Positions 55,549 through 59,654 of a DNA stretch of 59,654 nucleotides are shown here, one piece after another. Each line of letters opens with the position of its first letter. Position 1 is the first letter of the stretch. Source of the DNA: Hyphomicrobiales bacterium (lineage in GTDB: Bacteria; Pseudomonadota; Alphaproteobacteria; Rhizobiales; Rhizobiaceae); the NCBI GenBank assembly GCA_024225445.1, contig JAAEMP010000023.1, forward strand, positions 1 to 59,654. The letters are read 5' to 3'. The notes under the pieces were generated by a model. That model did not search any database. It saw only the letters and a list, made by a program, of their open reading frames with translations, and was not told the DNA's origin. The translations under genes and the position numbers were made by a program.

Positions 55549-56655
55549 CTAGTTCTTTTTGCTCAGCCAGTCTTCAATAGCCGTATAATTGACGTTGATT
55601 TTCCCGGGCCATACATGCTCCTCGCTGGTCAGTGGGTCACCGGACAGGGATTTGAGAAACTCGACCAAATCAGATTGTTCATCGGCGCTTAGCCCCAGGG
55701 GTTTAATGCGCATATCGATGTTCGGATCTTTGCCACCACCTGAATTATAGAAAGCAACGACCTCTTCGAGTGAGCCAATCATGCCGTTATGCATGTATGG
55801 CGCAGTATAGGTCAGCTCACGCAGGCTTGGGGTCATGAATTTGCCAATATCGGACCCGTCAACCTTGTGCGTGCGTATATGGGCACCAACATCGCGGCGG
55901 ATATTCATATAATTCTCAATACCCATAAAGTTGGCAAAGGTCACAAAAGTGATATGCCTCAGAGGATTCGACCAGATTTCAGGATTTTCGGGCACACCAG
56001 TATTATGTGGAGTGTCATCGGTAAAGCGCGCGCCGGAATGGCAACTGCTGCATCCTGCCTTGCCCTTGAACAGCGCAAAACCACGTGTGGCAGCAGGCGA
56101 CATCTTCCCGCTGTCAAATGGTGAACCACGACTTGTCAATGTTTTCAGATATTCGGGAATAGCCTTGCGTACTGATCCGTTCGATGGTTCGCCATAGCCA
56201 GCCGCCTCGAACATTTCCACATAAACCGGATCTTGTTTAACCCGCTCCTGCATCAGTCGCATGTCCATATTCATGGAGTAGGTCTCGGTGATTGATTCCC
56301 GCGTCACATCATTGAGATTTGTGCCAATGCGCCCGTCATGAAACCAGGCAGCCTTGTGCGCCGCGTTAATCAATGTCGGCGCGTTGCGGAAGCCATCTGA
56401 CCCCGGATAAGCTTTTGCCAATGGCAACCCGTCAGCAAAACCTTTTTCAGGATTGTGGCAGGTGGCGCAGCTAATCGCGGCATCTCCTGAAAGACGCGCA
56501 TCGAAGAACAACCGTTTACCCAGAGCCGCCTTGGCCGCATTCACCTCGATTTTTGGAACGGGTCCAAATTCCTGCGCCAGACCTTGTGTGGCAAGCATAC
56601 TCGCAAGCACGACAGTGGCGCTCCAGCAACTAATTCGCGAATTTTTTTTCTTCAT
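55549..56655 (-). CDS. idrP2: Diheme cytochrome c peroxidase (MauG/CcpA family), IdrP-like
   Basis: A 368-residue exported protein with CXXCH motifs C63-x2-C66-H67 (CATCHNPEKGFADG) and C202-x2-C205-H206 (CSSCHSGARF), plus RNAPTLINAAH, APYMHNGMIGSLEEV and LVEFLKSLSGDPL, all peroxidase-family hallmarks. First large gene of the operon; the next peroxidase gene begins 11 bp after it. Numbering relative to P1 is arbitrary. Confidence 0.82.
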   Translation of the reverse strand: MKKKNSRISCWSATVVLASMLATQGLAQEFGPVPKIEVNAAKAALGKRLFFDARLSGDAAISCATCHNPEKGFADGLPLAKAYPGSDGFRNAPTLINAAHKAAWFHDGRIGTNLNDVTRESITETYSMNMDMRLMQERVKQDPVYVEMFEAAGYGEPSNGSVRKAIPEYLKTLTSRGSPFDSGKMSPAATRGFALFKGKAGCSSCHSGARFTDDTPHNTGVPENPEIWSNPLRHITFVTFANFMGIENYMNIRRDVGAHIRTHKVDGSDIGKFMTPSLRELTYTAPYMHNGMIGSLEEVVAFYNSGGGKDPNIDMRIKPLGLSADEQSDLVEFLKSLSGDPLTSEEHVWPGKINVNYTAIEDWLSKKN

Positions 56656-56734
56656 TGCAATTATCCCATTCTAGAATGCTTGAACCAGGAGATCTTTCGC
56701 ATTGATCTTCCCGTAACAACCATTCGTTTCAATC

Positions 56735-56968
56735 TCAATTCTCCCGGTCAACAACTTCACCACTCATGGAAAATGGAACACCGCTGATCCGCCCGAGAAA
56801 CTCCTTCATTACGGAAAGACTTTGGAAGTAGCACTCCTCATCGCCCTGGACATGGCGCAGATGGCCCCGCCAAACCGCATTGTCATCCGGACTCTCCAGC
56901 CAGAACCGTGCCACAAATGATCTATTGTCTTGTGTATCACTCATTCCCTGATTTGCCATGGCACCCAT
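56735..56968 (-). CDS. Small conserved ORF leading the idr-like operon
   Basis: About 77 residues (ATGs at 56968, 56959 or 56944; GGGA precedes the last). FVARFWLESPDDN, WRGHLRHVQGDEECYFQSL and LGRISGVPF form a small conserved domain seen as hypothetical proteins near respiratory genes. It is 80 bp upstream of the first peroxidase gene and probably co-transcribed from the promoter with the 11-bp repeats. Role unknown. Confidence 0.6.
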   Translation of the reverse strand: MGAMANQGMSDTQDNRSFVARFWLESPDDNAVWRGHLRHVQGDEECYFQSLSVMKEFLGRISGVPFSMSGEVVDREN

Positions 56969-57013
56969 GTTTTCCAACCAAAAACAGTATGTTATTACAT
57001 GAAATCATTTTGC

Positions 57014-57031
57014 GGTAACATTTTGGTAACA
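57014..57031 (-). promoter_or_regulatory. 11-bp-spaced TGTTACC direct repeat upstream of the idr-like operon, candidate SARP box
   Basis: On the minus strand TGTTACC (57031-57025) is repeated at 57020-57014, 11 bp apart. Further downstream TAATAA could be a -10. The heptamers equal those at 30709-30726 in the heme promoter. The only recognisable SARP-type regulator in the window is the PAS-SARP protein at 28375-29520. Confidence 0.55.
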
Positions 57032-57381
57032 CTTGCCATCAGGGATATCGCTACCTGGAATGCATGCGGTGCCATGACAAATCATGGAATGAACATCACC
57101 CTGCGGGATTGCCGTTCATATAGCGGAGAAAAAGCCCAAAACCAAAGAACTCCAGAGACACATACCCAAAAGCCTGCAGGGATAACAGTTTTGATAATTG
57201 ACCGGGCTTGTGAGCAATTGCTATGGTCCGGCTTTTTCTAGAGCACATCCGATGAAATATGAATCGTTTGACCGAATCGAAAAGCATCGGTTTCCAACGA
57301 TTTTCAGACATACTTTGCCTCTGGTAATTCACATGTAATTTCCTTTATGCCGAGTCGCTGCACCATTCCCGCAACTGATAG
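57032..57381. other. Intergenic region between the idr-like operon and the radical SAM gene
   Basis: Short frames on both strands (for example 57096-57332) have no protein character. Around 57236 the text TCTAGAGCACATCCGATGAA resembles the short intergenic repeats of rhizobial-type genomes (RIME-like), but only one copy is visible. No RNA gene was recognised. Confidence 0.4.
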
Positions 57382-58707
57382 CTAAAAACCTTGTGAAGAC
57401 ATCCCGCAACATTGCTTATACTTCCGCCCACTTCGGCAGGGACATTGATCATTGCGGCCTATTTTCCCTTCCGCTTTTGCCTTATCGACAGCGCGATGGC
57501 GCAATTGCGTCATGATTTCTCCAGTAGGGCGGTGCATCTGCAATCCTTGTTTCAGTATTTGTAGCACCCCATTGGCATGAGAAAAAAACATCTTGTAACC
57601 AGGGCAAAGATAATTGGCGGGCAGATCATCATCTGAATTCACTACCAACCGGTGTTTTGGGCAACCACCATTGCAGGCGAAACGAAAGTCGCATTCCCGG
57701 CAGCCAGTTGAAAGGCTGTTACGTTTGTTCTGACCGAAATCAATTTGATCGGCATTTCCGGCAAACCTGTCGATATCGGAATCGAGGATGTTTCCCAGTT
57801 TGTACTGCGGATAGACATAGTGATCGCAGGAATAGACGTCGCCATTATAGTCGAGCGCCAGTCCAAGCCCGCAAGTTTCGGAAAAAAGGCATAAGTTGGC
57901 TGGTTGACCAATCCAGGCACCCAGATGTTCTTCAAATCCCTGAACAAATACCGAGCCAATATCGTGGCAGCTCCATTCATCAAAAACTTCGCAAAGGAAG
58001 CGACCATAATCGTGCGGATCCACACTCCAACTGGTCATCTGATCACCGGGGACCGGTTTATCAAGTTGAGGAACTCTGGCAATGGCGTTCTCATCCTTCT
58101 GGCGCTCGACCACCGGAATAAACTGAATATGCTCAATGCCCAGGCTCTTGAGATGGCGGTAGACACCGGCGGGATCGCCCACATTCCCGTTGCTAAGCAC
58201 TGTCAGTGCATTTACACGTACACCGGATGACAGCAGGTGCTGCAAACCAGTGACCACCCGATAATAGGTCGGATGGCCACCCCGGTCCCGACGATACCGG
58301 TCGTGCAGATGCGGTGGTCCATCAATGCTGATGCCGACGAGGAAATCGTGTTCGACCAGGAACCGGGCCCAGTCGGCATCAATCGTATAGCCGTTGGTTT
58401 GAAATGCATTGCAGATGGTTTTTCCAGGTGGGCATAGTTTTTGCTGCAGTGCGACAATACGGCGAAATGCCGGCAATCCCAAAAGGGATGGTTCTCCTCC
58501 CTGCCAGCTAAACCATATTTCCTGTGCCGGAGATCCCGAATACTGGGAAATATTGGATCGAATATAGCGTTCCAGCACATTATCGGGCATGCGCGCTGAT
58601 CGCGCACTCCCATAGACATCCATACGATCGACGTAATAACAATACTCACAGTCCAGATTGCAAACGGCGCCTCTTGGCTTTGCCATAATTTGTGGAATCT
58701 GGTTCAC
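57382..58707 (-). CDS. Radical SAM/SPASM maturase (anaerobic sulfatase maturase-like) with SEC-C tail
   Basis: A 441-residue protein. The N-terminal radical SAM motif is CNLDCEYCYY, with WFSWQGGEPSLLG and ISIDGPPHLHDRYR of the anSME type; SPASM cysteines are in TGCRECDFRFACNGGCPKHR and CPGYK. The end is a SEC-C zinc motif (CPCRSGRKYKQCC). GTG 58707 is the likely start; ATG 58686 is an alternative. Maturases of this group oxidise a Cys or Ser of a sulfatase to formylglycine, but no sulfatase is in the window, so the target is unknown. Confidence 0.82.
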   Translation of the reverse strand: MNQIPQIMAKPRGAVCNLDCEYCYYVDRMDVYGSARSARMPDNVLERYIRSNISQYSGSPAQEIWFSWQGGEPSLLGLPAFRRIVALQQKLCPPGKTICNAFQTNGYTIDADWARFLVEHDFLVGISIDGPPHLHDRYRRDRGGHPTYYRVVTGLQHLLSSGVRVNALTVLSNGNVGDPAGVYRHLKSLGIEHIQFIPVVERQKDENAIARVPQLDKPVPGDQMTSWSVDPHDYGRFLCEVFDEWSCHDIGSVFVQGFEEHLGAWIGQPANLCLFSETCGLGLALDYNGDVYSCDHYVYPQYKLGNILDSDIDRFAGNADQIDFGQNKRNSLSTGCRECDFRFACNGGCPKHRLVVNSDDDLPANYLCPGYKMFFSHANGVLQILKQGLQMHRPTGEIMTQLRHRAVDKAKAEGKIGRNDQCPCRSGRKYKQCCGMSSQGF

Positions 58708-59017
58708 GAAAACGCCTTTGTAACGCTCGGAGCAACTGCGAGCCGATCAACCTTTTCATGGTTACGCAGGTTTTCTCCACCATTGTCAATATTTGACGTG
58801 AAATCGAACTGTTTGCCAGTCCCGAATATACCCCTTCAGGAAATTGCTTCAGGTACAATTTCAAAATGGCCAGGTCCTTGCTGTCCTTGATAGAATTCCA
58901 ATAGATGATTTCAGCTGAGCGATCTTCCACATTGGCGGAAGTAGTTTCAGCTATCTTGCGTTTGACCTGCTCCTGAAGCAGGACAACCCGGTACTTTGCC
59001 AGGTCGGCATATTCACC
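58646..59017 (-). pseudogene. Fragment of a larger multidomain protein
   Basis: Frame reading EYADLAKYRVVLLQEQ, AEIIYWNSIKDSKDLAILK and YLKQFPEGVYSGLA. The W-N-S-I-K-D-S/YL-x-x-FPEG-x-x-x-x-LA unit is common in the C-termini of adenylate-cyclase and caspase-like proteins. It has no start (TAG at 59018-59020), and the downstream half is unrelated, so it is a relic. It overlaps the start of the radical SAM gene by about 60 bp. Confidence 0.6.
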
Positions 59018-59215
59018 CTACAAAGCGGTCTCTGCGAGACCTTGTTACCTCGAATAGTTGCGAGCATTTGGTAAACAGGAAAAAGCAGGGTTCGCGGCGT
59101 GAAAAGCAAATCCATTTACGATTGACGAAATGAACCTGACGTCACATGCGCTTGACCCTTTAGTGGATTCAGACAGCGTTTCGAATGACAAAATCTCAAC
59201 GCCGTTTTTTTTATC

Positions 59216-59362
59216 TATGCGGAACACCTTCATAATGATCATGCAATCAGGAGCGAAAAGCGACCGGTGCCTGTGCGCCGCGCCGCGGAGGCCGGGCGTA
59301 AGCCCGAATAGCCGTGAGCGAAAAAAATCAAAACTGAATCAAGATAATAGTGTTCTACTATA
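59216..59362. repeat. TA-flanked MITE, copy 2
   Basis: A 147-bp copy of the element at 3909-4057: terminal TGCGGAACACC and AGTGTTCTACTA (slightly decayed inverted repeats) with shared ATGATCATGCAATCAGGAG and GCCCGAATAGCCGTGAGC. Flanking TA on both sides is kept. It lies about 100 bp left of tRNA-Ser. The preceding 59021-59215 shows no gene. Confidence 0.78.
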
Positions 59363-59462
59363 TGTGGGCAAAGTCTAACAATCTTGGGTTACCGGTTTAA
59401 TCTTTTCATTCGAAAAATTGCACATTCCGGCACTATAGATACTACCGGAAAAATTGTGCAAT

Positions 59463-59552
59463 TGGCGGAGAGACAGGGATTCGAACCCTGGGAACTCGTG
59501 AAAGCTCAACGGTTTTCGAGACCGCCCCATTCGACCACTCTGGCACCTCTCC
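59463..59552 (-). tRNA. tRNA-Ser (CGA)
   Basis: A 90-nt class II tRNA. The acceptor stem is GGAGAGG/TCTCTCC with discriminator G and an encoded CCA (59463-59465). The anticodon loop TCTCGAAA holds CGA, a long variable arm follows, and the T-arm is GGTTCGAATCC. It decodes UCG serine. tRNA genes often mark integration sites of genomic islands. Confidence 0.93.
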
Positions 59553-59654
59553 ATTGAATTTGTGTAACCAATTGCGTCAGTAATCACAATCATCAAATTG
59601 TCACCCAAATACGTTATTTGCATCTTGACTCGGCATATTGAATTGGGCTACTTC

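Noticed and set aside
57190-57203. TTGATAATTGACC as FNR box upstream of the idr-like operon
   Set aside because: The second half-site does not match ATCAA.
57096-57332. 78-codon minus-strand frame
   Set aside because: No conserved character, no ribosome site, within promoter-like and RIME-like sequence.
59045-59242. 65-codon minus-strand frame
   Set aside because: It enters the MITE and lacks protein character.
59375-59623. 82-codon minus-strand frame
   Set aside because: It runs through the tRNA-Ser gene.
1-59654. CRISPR arrays, rRNA genes, prophage genes
   Set aside because: No regularly spaced repeats, rRNA sequence or phage structural genes were seen.

Overview
The window looks like an alphaproteobacterial chromosome segment (probably the Hyphomicrobiales/Rhodobacterales range) of roughly balanced GC content. 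Pointers are an IalB-family exported protein, a TIGR03032 protein, a phnWAY phosphonate operon with a LysR regulator, a LivKHMGF-type importer with a Tat-like leader on its binding protein, and a CCA-encoding tRNA-Ser(CGA) at the right edge. No rRNA or CRISPR array was seen.

Region 1 (1-13.6 kb) is ordinary accessory metabolism. A TetR regulator precedes an AruH/AruI-like pair (arginine transamination, then 5-guanidino-2-oxopentanoate decarboxylation). A symporter-type sensor kinase with a small membrane partner and a single-domain response regulator follow, then a five-gene branched-chain-amino-acid-type ABC importer. Two kinds of small inverted-repeat (MITE-like) elements lie here; one family has a second copy beside the tRNA at the right edge. 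Region 2 (13.6-25.4 kb) holds a thioesterase, an MFS permease, the phnW-phnA-phnY operon with a divergent LysR regulator, a double GNAT, an EamA exporter, a TIGR03032 protein, an IalB protein and a periplasmic repeat protein of unknown role. Region 3 (25.4-28.3 kb) is scar tissue: a broken IS110 transposase, strong hairpins, a GC-rich membrane-protein gene and a decayed gene.

Region 4 (28.3-57.0 kb) is the exciting part, a respiratory or lithotrophic island of nearly 29 kb. On the right is a four-gene operon for an AioA/IdrA-type molybdoenzyme: two diheme MauG/CcpA-type peroxidases, a Tat-exported Rieske subunit and the catalytic subunit, preceded by a small conserved ORF and followed by a translationally coupled HEAT-repeat protein. 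This is the gene set of iodate reductase (IdrABP1P2), in the order P-P-B-A. Next come two paralogous membrane modules. Each has a large CydA-related (cytochrome-bd-like) integral protein, a diheme cytochrome c, a three-TM monoheme cytochrome c and a diheme cytochrome fused to an ethylbenzene-dehydrogenase-type heme-binding domain. Extra cytochromes c, a cupredoxin-like protein and several very short membrane-peptide genes accompany them. In all there are 13 CXXCH motifs in the two modules and four more in the peroxidases.

Upstream, divergent from a shared promoter, are a ferrochelatase plus a PAS-SARP (BTAD) regulator on one side, and on the other a two-domain Usp protein with C-terminal PCP-reductase-like domains, an AhbD/NirJ-like radical SAM protein ending in the same kind of domain, and a HemY-type oxidase. 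The three heme enzymes could make a coproporphyrin-dependent heme route in which a radical SAM enzyme replaces ChdC/HemQ. The divergent promoter carries a perfect FNR-type palindrome and a pair of TGTTAC(C/T) heptamers exactly 11 bp apart. The same 11-bp-spaced pair lies upstream of the molybdoenzyme operon. Because SARP proteins bind 11-bp-spaced heptamer repeats, the local PAS-SARP protein is the obvious candidate regulator of both.

Region 5 (57.0-59.65 kb) holds an anSME-like radical SAM protein with a SEC-C tail, a fragment of a larger gene, the second TA-flanked MITE and tRNA-Ser. Functions are inferred by eye from motifs and context. The substrate of the molybdoenzyme (iodate or another oxyanion or halide) and the direction of electron flow remain unproven.
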